Notes: generated by a model from the sequence alone, not told the origin. DNA of 39,602 nucleotides from Clostridia bacterium (GCA_030527165.1 JAUNBH010000005.1:20894-60495), one strand, 5' to 3'; numbered from the stretch's first letter, positions 31,868-39,562 are shown. A program made the numbers and translations.

Positions 31868-31939
31868 TCCGATTCGTCGGATGATGCAGTTGTGTTTGCT
31901 CATAAAGCGATCCCGCCGAAAGGTTTGCCCCTCGGCGGG
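31868..31939 (+). terminator. Hairpins after the VOC gene
   Basis: TCCGA-ttcg-TCGGA (31868-31881) lies directly after the stop. CCCGCCGA (31912-31919) then pairs perfectly with TCGGCGGG (31932-31939). T-tracts are poor. The remaining bases up to 32076 show no gene I recognise. Confidence 0.45.
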
Positions 31940-32076
31940 TGATTTCCCGAGTAATACTTCATTATGGCGTCTGTCCAGGTATGCCGCCCTGCGCATTTCC
32001 GCATCGCGCGGCGTCCCCCTGCGAGCGCGCCCGCGGTATCGAATGCCGCAGAGCTGTTTGTAGCTGAAATGCGCCG

Positions 32077-34203
32077 TTAAATCGCCGCCGCGCCGGGCTG
32101 GCTCGCCGCGCTGGCGTCATTGAGCGTGCGCTTGGTGTTCAGCGTGCGCATTGCGTTTAGTATCGCTATGACCGAGACGCCCACGTCCGCAAATACCGCC
32201 ATCCACATATCTGCGAGACCAAGGGCTCCAAGCGCCAGCACGGCGAGTTTAGCCGCGAGCGCGAACGCAATGTTCTGATGGGCGATGCTCAGTGTACGCT
32301 TGGCTATTTGCATCGCCTCCGGCAGCTTGGAGGGCTTATCCTCCATGAGCACCACGTCTGCCGCTTCTATGGCGGCGTCGCTGCCCATCGCGCCCATTGC
32401 CACGCCTACGTCAGCGCGCGCCAGCACGGGCGCGTCATTTATGCCGTCGCCCACAAACGCAAGAGTTGTACCGGTCGGCTTTTCACTAAGCAGCTTGTCG
32501 AGCACCTCGGACTTCTGCTCCGGCAGCAGCGATGAGTGCACCTCGCCTATGCCGAGCGCCGTGCCTACCGCGTCGCCAACGCTGCTCACGTCGCCCGTGA
32601 GCATTGCTATGCGCGCCACTCCCGCCGACTTCAGCTGCATAATAGTGTCCGCCGCATCGGGCTTCACCTCGTCGGATATGACTATATGCCCGCAGTACTC
32701 CCCGTCTGCCGCAATGTGGATTACCGTGCCGACGTCGTCCTCGCAGCCGCGCCAGGTTATACCGGCGGAATCCATCAGCTTGCCGTTTCCCACATACACC
32801 GTGCGGCCGTCTATTGCGGCGCGTACGCCGTGCCCGGCGGCTTCACTCACGTCGGCTATGCGGCTCGAGTCTATGTGGCCGCCGTGGGCGCGCAGTATGG
32901 AGTCGGCTATGGGATGCTTGGAGTAGCTCTCGGCGAGCACCGCTATATCTAAGAGTTCCGCCTCAGACATCGCCTCGGGATGTATAGCGGTCACCCGGAA
33001 ACTGCCGCAGGTGAGCGTGCCGGTTTTGTCAAACGCCACCGTGCCGACGTGCGCGAGCGCTTCGAGGTTGTTCGCTGACTTTATGAGAATGCCGCGCTTG
33101 GATGCGCCGCCTATGCCGCCGAAGAAAGTAAGCGGCACCGAAATGACTAGCGCGCAGGGACATGAGATGACGAGGAATGTAAGTGCGCGGTCTATCCACT
33201 CGCTCCAGTCGAGCCCAAACGCGAGTGGCGGTATCACGGCGAGCAGCGCGGCGCCTATGACGACGCACGGCGTGTAATACCTGGCGAATCGAGTTATAAA
33301 GCTCTCCGTGCGCGACTTGTTGGATGAGGAGTTTTCAACGAGTTCAAGTATGCGCGCGACGGTGCTCCTGTCGTACGGGCTGGTAACGCGCACCCTTATG
33401 GGCGATGTGAGGTTTACGGAGCCGCTGCATACGCCGTCGCCCTCGTTGCAGTCGCGCGGCAGCGACTCGCCCGTCAGTGCGGCAGTGTTCAGCGATGTGG
33501 AACCGGCGCTTATCACGCCGTCGAGCGGTATGCGCTCACCCGGCAGTACGAGTATTATATCGCCCACTTCGACATCTTCCGGCGCGACCTCCGCCTCGGC
33601 GCCGCCCCGCAGGACTCTCGCAAAGTCAGGCTTCAACTCCATCAGCGCCTTTATGGATTTGCGGCTGTTGCCCACCGCTACGCGCTGAAAGAGCTCGCCT
33701 ATCTGGTAGAACACCATTACTGCCACAGCCTCCGGGTATTCGCCTATGCAGCAGGCGACTATGGTCGCGAGCGCCATGAGAAAGTTTTCGTCAAACACCT
33801 TGCCGCGCAGTATGTTCCTCGCGGCGCGCCACAGCACGTCGTAGCCCGCCACCGCGTAGGGTATGAGGAAGCAGAGCGGCCGCAGGGTCCAAGTGTCCGG
33901 CACGAACAGCGCGCCGGCAAACAGCGCCGCGGCGACGCATATGCGTATTATGACAGCAGAATGCTTCGTCTCGCGGGCGGGCTCGCTGTACGCAACGGCG
34001 CAATCGGGCTCTATCCGCTTACAGGTGCGCAGCGCTCTGCGCATAACGGCGTCAAAATCGCTCTCGTCGGCCTCTATCGTGAGCTTCTTTGCCACGAAGT
34101 TGACGGAGACGGATTCGATGCCCTCGACCTGCTTCAGCGCAGCTTCCAGCTTGGCGGCGCAGTGTGCGCAGTCGAGGTTGTTTATCGCATATGTGCGCTT
34201 CAT
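32077..34203 (-). CDS. P1B-type heavy-metal ATPase, Zn/Cd/Pb exporter type
   Basis: A 708-residue P-type ATPase that exports soft divalent metals at the expense of ATP. It starts with one heavy-metal-associated domain (CAHC, Cys12 and Cys15). Then come TGES (244-247), the membrane motif SCPCAL (Cys348, Cys350), the phosphorylation site DKTGT (Asp392) and the hinge motif VGDGINDAP. FADVGVSVIAILNAMR keeps the conserved Asp of ZntA-like pumps. CPC plus this Asp indicates Zn/Cd/Pb rather than copper. The ATG overlaps the stop of the ArsR gene as ATGA, so the two are co-translated and the repressor likely controls the pump. Confidence 0.93.
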   Translation of the reverse strand: MKRTYAINNLDCAHCAAKLEAALKQVEGIESVSVNFVAKKLTIEADESDFDAVMRRALRTCKRIEPDCAVAYSEPARETKHSAVIIRICVAAALFAGALFVPDTWTLRPLCFLIPYAVAGYDVLWRAARNILRGKVFDENFLMALATIVACCIGEYPEAVAVMVFYQIGELFQRVAVGNSRKSIKALMELKPDFARVLRGGAEAEVAPEDVEVGDIILVLPGERIPLDGVISAGSTSLNTAALTGESLPRDCNEGDGVCSGSVNLTSPIRVRVTSPYDRSTVARILELVENSSSNKSRTESFITRFARYYTPCVVIGAALLAVIPPLAFGLDWSEWIDRALTFLVISCPCALVISVPLTFFGGIGGASKRGILIKSANNLEALAHVGTVAFDKTGTLTCGSFRVTAIHPEAMSEAELLDIAVLAESYSKHPIADSILRAHGGHIDSSRIADVSEAAGHGVRAAIDGRTVYVGNGKLMDSAGITWRGCEDDVGTVIHIAADGEYCGHIVISDEVKPDAADTIMQLKSAGVARIAMLTGDVSSVGDAVGTALGIGEVHSSLLPEQKSEVLDKLLSEKPTGTTLAFVGDGINDAPVLARADVGVAMGAMGSDAAIEAADVVLMEDKPSKLPEAMQIAKRTLSIAHQNIAFALAAKLAVLALGALGLADMWMAVFADVGVSVIAILNAMRTLNTKRTLNDASAASQPGAAAI

Positions 34204-34550
34204 TCGTGCCTGCCCTCCGTGAGATGCTCAAAGCCCTGTTCGATTATAGTGCGCACGTGGTCGTCAGCGAGATAATAGACGCTCAGCTTGCCCTCGCGCC
34301 TGAACGCCACCAACTTCGCGCTCTTGAGAATGCGAAGCTGGTGTGACACCGCGGATTGCTCCATATTCAAAAGGTCGGCCAGCGCACATACGCACAGCTC
34401 GGATTCGAGCAGATAGAACATGATTTTCATGCGCGTCGAATCGCTGAATACCTTAAATAAATCCGCCAGGTCGTGCAATATGTTGGTGTCAGGCATGTGC
34501 GCGCGCACTGCGCTGACAATGGTCGAGTGGTCGTGACGCATACCGTTCAT
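34200..34550 (-). CDS. ArsR/SmtB-family metal-responsive repressor
   Basis: A 116-residue winged helix repressor that would leave DNA when zinc, cadmium or lead binds. DLFKVFSDSTRMKIMFYLLES, ALADLLNMEQSAVSHQLRILKSAKLV and FRREGKLSVYYL form the DNA-binding fold. The alpha-5 sensor is complete: Asp96, His98, His109 and Glu112 follow the D-x-H-x10-H-x2-E pattern of SmtB. A CVC pair (Cys53, Cys55) in ELCVC matches the alpha-3 site of CadC/ArsR, so a second soft-metal site is possible. The ATG at 34550 follows GGAGGGG by six bases; an upstream in-frame start at 34604 would lie in the promoter. It is coupled to the ATPase gene. Confidence 0.92.
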   Translation of the reverse strand: MNGMRHDHSTIVSAVRAHMPDTNILHDLADLFKVFSDSTRMKIMFYLLESELCVCALADLLNMEQSAVSHQLRILKSAKLVAFRREGKLSVYYLADDHVRTIIEQGFEHLTEGRHE

Positions 34551-34572
34551 ATCGTTCCCCTCCGCATAAATA

Positions 34573-34607
34573 ATGAATACATGTTCATATGATAATTCAT
34601 TCATATG
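34573..34607 (-). promoter_or_regulatory. ArsR-type operator: two overlapping dyads
   Basis: ATGAA-N6-TTCAT (34573-34588) and CATATGA-N8-TCATATG (34586-34607) are both perfect and overlap by three bases. They cover the -10 box and spacer of the promoter, as expected for an SmtB/CzrA-like repressor. Confidence 0.7.
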
Positions 34608-34617
34608 TTATTGTCAA
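34589..34617 (-). promoter_or_regulatory. Promoter of the arsR-ATPase operon
   Basis: Minus strand TTGACA (34612-34617, perfect), 17 bases, TATCAT (34589-34594). Confidence 0.85.
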
Positions 34618-34685
34618 GCAGCTTTTAGGAATTTTGCGTTGTGGCCATCGACCCTAAAAACAGGCGGGGGGTGCGGCGGTATGGG

Positions 34686-35474
34686 TCAACCCAGCGCTAC
34701 GTCGAGGAACATCATGAGCGCGAAGCCGAGCGCGGCGCCTATCGTGCCAATATTGGAGTGTTCACCGGCCTGCGCCTCGGGTATCAGCTCCTCTATGACT
34801 ACATATATCATAGCTCCCGCCGCGAAAGACAGTATGTATGGCAGAATCGGGGTGACAAATGATGTGAGAAGTATGGTGACTGCGGCGGCGACAGGCTCCA
34901 CCACGCCCGACAAAAAGCCGTAGCGAAATGCCTTTCCCTTAGACAGACCGGAGCTCACCAGCGGCATGGATATAATAGCGCCCTCCGGGAAATTCTGTAT
35001 CGCGATGCCCGCCGCGAGAGCGAAGGCGCCGGCAGTGGTTATTACGTCCCCGCCCGAGAGCATACCCGCGAGCACGACGCCGACTGCCATGCCCTCCGGT
35101 ATGTTGTGCAGGGTAACCGCGAGCACGAGCATGAGCGATTTGCCGAGTCCGCACGGTTTGCCCTCGGGGCAGTCCGAATTGATGTGCAGATGGGGGATGA
35201 GCGTGTCCAGGAGCAGCAGAAAGCCCATGCCTGCGAGAAAGCCCACGACTGCCGGCAGCCAAACCAGGCCGCCGGACGCCTCCGCCATATCTATCGCGGG
35301 TATGAGCAGCGACCATATGGAAGCCGCTATCATTACGCCGGAGGCGAAGCCCAACAGCGCCTTTTGCAGGCGCGAGTCCATCTCCCTTTTGAGTATGAAT
35401 ACCGTTGCGGCGCCGAGAGTGGTGCCGAGCAGCGGCAATATTATGCCCAGAAGTACTTTGCCGACGTCGTTCAT
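34686..35474 (-). CDS. ZIP-family divalent metal transporter
   Basis: A 262-residue transporter with eight predicted membrane helices. The metal-binding helices carry HNIPEGMAVG (123-132) and QNFPEGAIIS (160-169), the paired motifs of ZIP proteins. The central loop IPHLHINSDCPEGKPCG contains His and Cys that may bind metal. ZIP proteins bring Zn, Fe, Mn or other divalent ions into the cytoplasm; the metal is not decided here. The ATG at 35474 follows GGAGG by six bases; an earlier in-frame start at 35489 precedes that site. It lies 61 bases after the DUF2284 gene, probably in the same transcript as the DtxR-family regulator. Confidence 0.92.
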   Translation of the reverse strand: MNDVGKVLLGIILPLLGTTLGAATVFILKREMDSRLQKALLGFASGVMIAASIWSLLIPAIDMAEASGGLVWLPAVVGFLAGMGFLLLLDTLIPHLHINSDCPEGKPCGLGKSLMLVLAVTLHNIPEGMAVGVVLAGMLSGGDVITTAGAFALAAGIAIQNFPEGAIISMPLVSSGLSKGKAFRYGFLSGVVEPVAAAVTILLTSFVTPILPYILSFAAGAMIYVVIEELIPEAQAGEHSNIGTIGAALGFALMMFLDVALG

Positions 35475-35535
35475 ATAGTGCCTCCGCAATGAGATAATAG
35501 CGACTCAGCCATGAGTTCGCCTTTGAGTTACGCTG

Positions 35536-36102
35536 CTATTCGCGCATGAGCAAGCCGCCCAGCAGAATAAAATGCCGCGGCAGCCGCCCGTCCTTTGCCC
35601 ATAGCAGCTCTTCTTTGAAGTAGAGTTCCAGCGCCTTGGCCACATCGCCGCCAAGTGCCTCTATCGAGTAGCGCATGCGGTCGGTCTTTGCGCAGGGCGC
35701 GTAGCTGCGCGCACATTGGGCGCATTCGTCGCAGCTGCCGGCGGACAGCGCCGTGCTCCTGGGCATGGCGCGTTCCATTGAGAGCAGCTCGTTCAATATG
35801 GTGCGCTTTAGCGGCAGCAGCATTTCTGTGCAGCGCGCCTGCAGCTCGTCCGGCGAGTACGTTCGAATGAGCTCGTCGCTTGGTACGGTCAGCTTGTAGC
35901 CGTACAGCAATAGCGCGGTGTGAGCGCGCCAGAACTCGCCCGCGGAGAAGTCGAACGGCGGGCAGGACCACAACGCGCCGTAATTGGCGCACCCGCGGCA
36001 GAGCGCCGCGAACTTGTCCTCGTCCACACAGCGGTCTATGAAATCCGAAACGGGTACCGCCCGCTCCAATCGCGCGACGGCGCGGAACGCGCTATTGCTC
36101 AT
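35536..36102 (-). CDS. DUF2284 Cys-rich metal-binding protein
   Basis: A 188-residue protein of the DUF2284 family, described only as a predicted metal-binding protein. Cys35-x2-Cys38-x8-Cys47 lies in CRGCANYGALWSCPPF, and a second set, Cys124-x2-Cys127-x2-Cys130-x6-Cys137, resembles a four-cysteine iron-sulfur site. The start ATG at 36102 overlaps the end of the DtxR-family gene by 11 bases and suggests translational coupling; there is no good ribosome binding site for any candidate start. Its position between a metal regulator and a ZIP importer suggests a role in metal sensing, delivery or iron-sulfur chemistry. This is inference. Confidence 0.85.
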   Translation of the reverse strand: MSNSAFRAVARLERAVPVSDFIDRCVDEDKFAALCRGCANYGALWSCPPFDFSAGEFWRAHTALLLYGYKLTVPSDELIRTYSPDELQARCTEMLLPLKRTILNELLSMERAMPRSTALSAGSCDECAQCARSYAPCAKTDRMRYSIEALGGDVAKALELYFKEELLWAKDGRLPRHFILLGGLLMRE

Positions 36103-36466
36103 TGCGGCTGCGCGCATGCCTGCATATCGCGTCAAATGTCTGTTGGCTGATGTCGTGTTCGATTTTGCAGGCGTCCTCGCGCGCGGTCTGCTCGTCCACC
36201 CCGAGGTGTATGAGAAACTCCGTCAGCAGCTTATGGCGCTCGTACATGCGCTTTGCTATCTCCATTCCCTTGTCGGTGAGCGTAATGAGGTTGTCGCTGT
36301 CCATTGTGATATAGCCATTCTCCCTCAGTCGCTTTGTGGAATAGCTCACACTGGGCTTAGTTACGCCGAGCTGCGCCGCTATGTCTATGGAGCGGATATA
36401 GCCGTGCTGCTCCTGCATCATCAACATAGCCTCCAAATAGTCTTCCGAGGCCTTGCGTATGTTCAA
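36092..36466 (-). CDS. DtxR-family metal-dependent repressor
   Basis: A 124-residue regulator that likely binds DNA when loaded with Fe(II) or Mn(II). The N-terminus MNIRKASEDYLEAMLMMQEQHGYIRSIDIAAQLGVTK and KPSVSYSTKRLRENGYITMD form the helix-turn-helix. LTDKGMEIAKRMYERHKLLTEFLIHLGVDEQTAREDACKIEHDIS carries the metal-binding His, Glu and Cys residues in the usual positions. There is no SH3 domain. The start is TTG at 36466, because GGAGAGGTG lies six bases upstream and MNIRKASEDYLEA matches the family; the GTG at 36475 is too close to the ribosome binding site. It is first in an apparent operon with DUF2284 and ZIP, and divergent from feoA-feoA-feoB. Confidence 0.88.
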   Translation of the reverse strand: MNIRKASEDYLEAMLMMQEQHGYIRSIDIAAQLGVTKPSVSYSTKRLRENGYITMDSDNLITLTDKGMEIAKRMYERHKLLTEFLIHLGVDEQTAREDACKIEHDISQQTFDAICRHARSRNEQ

Positions 36467-36501
36467 AGTCGTCACCTCTCCTTCGCGCCTTGAATAATAC
36501 G

Positions 36502-36530
36502 AGGTTAACACACTCTAACTTATTTTGCAA
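36502..36530 (-). promoter_or_regulatory. Promoter of the DtxR-DUF2284-ZIP operon
   Basis: Minus strand TTGCAA (36525-36530), 17 bases, TAACCT (36502-36507). The spacer contains the 10-mer TAAGTTAGAG (36513-36522, minus strand). Confidence 0.6.
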
Positions 36531-36566
36531 ACGATTAAAAAAACCTGTTGACAAACTAAGTTAGAG
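36513..36566. promoter_or_regulatory. Paired inverted 10-mer operators in the two divergent promoters
   Basis: CTCTAACTTA (36513-36522) and TAAGTTAGAG (36557-36566) are exact inverted copies. Each sits between the -35 and -10 boxes of one of the two divergent promoters. The core CTAA-G-TTAG of the second copy is itself a dyad. This placement is typical of repressor operators, and the DtxR-family protein encoded next door is the natural candidate. Confidence 0.7.
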
Positions 36567-36576
36567 CTATTAAACT
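36548..36576 (+). promoter_or_regulatory. Promoter of the feoA-feoA-feoB operon
   Basis: Perfect TTGACA (36548-36553), 17 bases, TAAACT (36571-36576). Confidence 0.8.
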
Positions 36577-36583
36577 GATGCAT

Positions 36584-36601
36584 GGTTAAATTCATTTAAC
36601 C
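36584..36601. promoter_or_regulatory. Perfect palindrome at the feo transcription start
   Basis: GGTTAAAT-TC-ATTTAACC: perfect eight-base arms with a two-base centre, lying at the expected start point of the feo promoter. GGTTAA recurs at 36503-36508. Likely operator for the DtxR-family regulator. Confidence 0.75.
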
Positions 36602-36645
36602 GACGTGCGCGTCTATCGGATGACGCACGACACAAGGAGGTTGGA

Positions 36646-36858
36646 ATGATGCCGCTGACGCTGGCGAACATAGGCGAGGAGAATATAATCCGCAGAGTGG
36701 GCGGAAGTCCGGAGGCGAAGAAGCACTTGGAGGATATGGGTTTTGTCGTTGGCGGGATCATAACTATAGTGTCCGCAATCGGCGGAAACCTTATAGTCAA
36801 CGTCAAGGACACCCGGGTTGCCATCAGCCGCGAGACGGCTGCGAGAATTATGATTTGA
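36646..36858 (+). CDS. feoA: FeoA-domain protein, first of a tandem pair
   Basis: A 70-residue FeoA-type SH3-like protein (PLTLANIGEENIIRRVGGSPEAKKHLEDMGFVVG, then IITIVSAIGGNLIVNVKDTRVAIS). It belongs to the short FeoA form with GG-x5-HL-x2-MGF rather than the RR-x-MDMG form of the second copy. AAGGAGG lies five bases before the ATG at 36646; the next ATG at 36649 is equally possible. It is first in the feoA-feoA-feoB operon. Confidence 0.9.
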   Translation: MMPLTLANIGEENIIRRVGGSPEAKKHLEDMGFVVGGIITIVSAIGGNLIVNVKDTRVAISRETAARIMI

Positions 36859-36869
36859 GGAGGTCAGGT

Positions 36870-37091
36870 ATGAAGACTCTGAGACAGGTGAAGGTGGGGG
36901 AGACCGTGAAGGTCATAAAGCTCCACGGTGAGGGTGCGGTTAAGCGCCGCATAATGGACATGGGCATTACGCGCGGCGTTGAAGTGTACGTGCGCAAGCT
37001 GGCTCCCCTCGGCGACCCGGTCGAGGTCACCGTCAGGGGATATGAGCTCTCCATTCGCAAGGCGGATGCCGATATGATAGAGATTGAATAA
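36870..37091 (+). CDS. feoA: FeoA-domain protein, second of a tandem pair
   Basis: A 73-residue FeoA protein (TLRQVKVGETVKVIKLHGEGAVKRRIMDMGITRGVEVYVRKLAPLGDPVEVTVRGYELSIRKADADMIEI). It is close in sequence to the FeoA half of the fusion at 16175 and differs from the first copy upstream. GAGGAGGT precedes the ATG at 36870 by five bases; the ATG at 36855 lies before the site and is rejected. Confidence 0.92.
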   Translation: MKTLRQVKVGETVKVIKLHGEGAVKRRIMDMGITRGVEVYVRKLAPLGDPVEVTVRGYELSIRKADADMIEIE

Positions 37092-37134
37092 AGCCGCGGC
37101 GGCAGGACGGAGTTCCTTTTTTTGGAAAACATAG

Positions 37135-37148
37135 TTAGACACATCTAA
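37135..37148. promoter_or_regulatory. Second operator-like dyad in front of feoB
   Basis: TTAGA-N4-TCTAA. The TTAG-N6-CTAA spacing equals the core of known DtxR boxes. Its flanks (GTTA-N8-TAAT) resemble GTTA-N8-TAAC at 36504-36519. A TTGGAA (37122-37127) lies upstream, but there is no good -10. Confidence 0.5.
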
Positions 37149-37171
37149 TCAATGAGGAGAGGAGAACAGGT

Positions 37172-39385
37172 ATGGGCAAGGAAATCAGGATAGCCCTTGC
37201 GGGCAATCCCAACAGCGGGAAGACCACGCTGTTTAACGCATTGACGGGGAGCAACCAGTTCGTGGGCAACTGGCCCGGCGTCACGGTTGAGAAGAAGGAG
37301 GGCAAGCTCAGAAAGCACAATGATGTCACTATAATGGACTTACCGGGCATATACTCGCTTTCACCTTACACGCTGGAGGAGGTTGTGGCGCGGAATTATC
37401 TCATTGATGAGCGGCCGGACGCCATACTGAATATCGTAGACGGAACTAACCTGGAGCGCAATCTATACCTTACGACGCAGCTCACGGAGCTCGGCATACC
37501 CGTAGTTGTGGCCATAAACATGATGGATGTGGTGCGCAAAAACGGCGACAAGATAGACACGCAGGAGCTATCGCGCGCACTTGGCTGCAGAATAGTCGAC
37601 ATATCCGCGCTGAAGGGCGACGGAGTGGCGGAGGCTGCCGAGGCGGTAGTCGAGGCGGCAAAGAGCTCCAAGACGGTGCCCATGCACAGCTTTTCGGGCG
37701 TCGTAGAACATGCGCTGGCGCATATCGAGGAAGCGGCGGTGCACGACATGCCCGCGGAGCAGCAGCGATGGTATGCCATAAAGATATTCGAGCGCGATGA
37801 CAAGGTGCTTGCACGCCTGGGAATCGAGGCAGGCGTACTGGCGCACATCGAGGAGGACATAAAGGCTGCCGAGGCGGAGCTGGACGACGATGCCGAGAGC
37901 ATCATAACCAACGAGCGCTACATATACATAGCGTCCATACTCAAGGGCTGTTATAAAAAGAACCGCGCCGGCGCGTTGACCGTATCCGACAGAATTGACA
38001 GGATAGTGACGAACCGGTGGCTTGCGCTGCCTATATTCGTGCTGATAATGCTGGCGGTATACGCCATATCCATAGGGACTATCGGGGACTGGACTGTCAC
38101 ATTCATGGGCGATACGCTGTTTGGCGAGTGGATAGTGCCTGCCGTCGTGAGTTTTCTTGAGGGCATAGGCTGTGCCGCGTGGCTCACGAGCCTCATAGCG
38201 GACGGCATAATAGGCGGCGTGGGCGCAGTGCTGGGATTTGTGCCGCAGATGCTCATACTGTTCCTGTTGCTTGCAATTCTCGAGGACGTAGGCTACATGG
38301 CGCGCGTCGCATTCATAATGGATCGCATTTTCCGCAAGTTTGGGCTGTCGGGGAAGAGCTTCATACCCATGCTTATCTCGTCGGGCTGTGGCGTGCCGGG
38401 CATAATGGCGTCGCGTACCATTGAGCAGGACCGCGACCGCAAGATGACGATAATGACTACCTGCTTCATCCCCTGCGCGGCAAAGATGCCGATAGTGGGA
38501 CTTATAGCCAGCGCGCTGTTCGGAAACAGCCCGTGGGTAGCGACGTCGGCGTACTTTATAGGCGTGGCTGCCGTCATACTCTCGGGCATAATACTCAAAA
38601 AGACGAAGGCTTTTGCCGGGGATCCGGCGCCGTTTGTGATGGAACTGCCCGCGTATCACGCGCCGGTCGCGGTCAACATACTGCGCGCCGTCTGGGAGCG
38701 CGGCTGGAGCTTTATAAAGCGCGCGGGAACTGTTATAGTCGCTGCGAGCATCGTGATCTGGGTACTCAACTCGCTGACGTTTGAGGGCGGATTCCACTAC
38801 ATTGGAGATGGCGCCGAAAAGAGCGTGCTCAACGTAATCGGGGAATACATAGCATTCGTATTCTCGCCGCTGGGCTTTGGAAGCTGGCAGGCGACGGTAG
38901 CGACGCTTATGGGACTTGTAGCCAAGGAAGAGGTCGTGGGCGTGTTTGGCGCGCTCTCCTCCATGGCAAGCGGCGATCTCGCCATGGAACTCGTGGAATC
39001 GGCGGATTCGGTCAGGCTCGCAGTCATTGGGCAGGAGTTCTTTGGCGGCAGCGGCCTTGCCGCGTATTCATTCATGCTGTTCAACCTGCTGTGCGCCCCG
39101 TGTTTTGCGGCGATGGGCGCGATAAAGCGGGAGATGAACAACGCGAAGTGGACGTGGGGCGCAATAGGTTATATGTGCGGCTTTGCGTACGTAGTGTCGC
39201 TGATAGTCTATCAGCTTGGCTCGCTGTTCGCGGGCGGAGGCTTCACGGTCTGGACGGGAGTAGCAATACTGGCGCTGGCAGCCCTCGTATATCTGCTCGT
39301 ACGCCGGAACAGATATGACGGCAACCGGCTGTCGCATGATGTTAAGCTCACACCCGGTGAGCGTGGAAGCGGGAGGGCGCAATGA
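37172..39385 (+). CDS. feoB: FeoB ferrous iron transporter
   Basis: A 737-residue FeoB. The G domain has G1 AGNPNSGKTT, QFVGNWPGVTVEKKEG, G3 DLPGIYSLSPYTLEEV, G4 NMMD and G5 SALKG. The helical GDI-like region spans about 170-270. The membrane part includes LLAILEDVGYMARVAFIMD, SSGCGVPGIMASRTIEQ and CFIPCAAKMPIVGLI, with the two pore cysteines kept. The sequence is most like the FeoB half of the fusion at 16175. GAGGAGAGGAG precedes the ATG. It lies 80 bases after the second feoA, with an operator-like dyad between. The stop overlaps the start of the Cys-rich partner (ATGA). Confidence 0.95.
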   Translation: MGKEIRIALAGNPNSGKTTLFNALTGSNQFVGNWPGVTVEKKEGKLRKHNDVTIMDLPGIYSLSPYTLEEVVARNYLIDERPDAILNIVDGTNLERNLYLTTQLTELGIPVVVAINMMDVVRKNGDKIDTQELSRALGCRIVDISALKGDGVAEAAEAVVEAAKSSKTVPMHSFSGVVEHALAHIEEAAVHDMPAEQQRWYAIKIFERDDKVLARLGIEAGVLAHIEEDIKAAEAELDDDAESIITNERYIYIASILKGCYKKNRAGALTVSDRIDRIVTNRWLALPIFVLIMLAVYAISIGTIGDWTVTFMGDTLFGEWIVPAVVSFLEGIGCAAWLTSLIADGIIGGVGAVLGFVPQMLILFLLLAILEDVGYMARVAFIMDRIFRKFGLSGKSFIPMLISSGCGVPGIMASRTIEQDRDRKMTIMTTCFIPCAAKMPIVGLIASALFGNSPWVATSAYFIGVAAVILSGIILKKTKAFAGDPAPFVMELPAYHAPVAVNILRAVWERGWSFIKRAGTVIVAASIVIWVLNSLTFEGGFHYIGDGAEKSVLNVIGEYIAFVFSPLGFGSWQATVATLMGLVAKEEVVGVFGALSSMASGDLAMELVESADSVRLAVIGQEFFGGSGLAAYSFMLFNLLCAPCFAAMGAIKREMNNAKWTWGAIGYMCGFAYVVSLIVYQLGSLFAGGGFTVWTGVAILALAALVYLLVRRNRYDGNRLSHDVKLTPGERGSGRAQ

Positions 39386-39549
39386 ACTGGCAAACAGCTA
39401 TCGTACTCGCGCTGGTCGCGGCGGTTTTCATTGCAATAGTCGCGTCGGCTGTCCGGGCAAGGCGGCAGGGGAAGGCCTCATGCGCCTGTTCGGGCGGCGG
39501 GTGCAGCGGCTGCCCTATGGGCGGCAGCTGCCACGAACGGGAGCGGTAA
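39382..39549 (+). CDS. FeoB-associated Cys-rich membrane protein
   Basis: A 55-residue protein starting MNWQTAIVLALVAAVFIAIV, one N-terminal membrane helix, followed by a basic patch (RARRQGK) and a Cys cluster: Cys34, 36, 41, 44 and 50 (CACSGGGCSGCPMGGSC). This matches the small FeoB-associated Cys-rich membrane proteins often found after feoB in Firmicutes; their role is not established, but iron-sulfur or thiol sensing has been considered. The start overlaps the feoB stop as ATGA. The tail of the FeoA-FeoB fusion at 16175 has a similar Cys pattern. Confidence 0.88.
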   Translation: MNWQTAIVLALVAAVFIAIVASAVRARRQGKASCACSGGGCSGCPMGGSCHERER

Positions 39550-39562
39550 CATAAGTCCGGTG

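Noticed and set aside
31721..32076. Gene remnant between the VOC gene and the ATPase
   Set aside because: Short open frames on both strands exist, but none resembles a known protein or carries a ribosome binding site.
37568..38797. 409-codon minus-strand open frame inside feoB
   Set aside because: Antisense shadow of FeoB with no motif or ribosome binding site.
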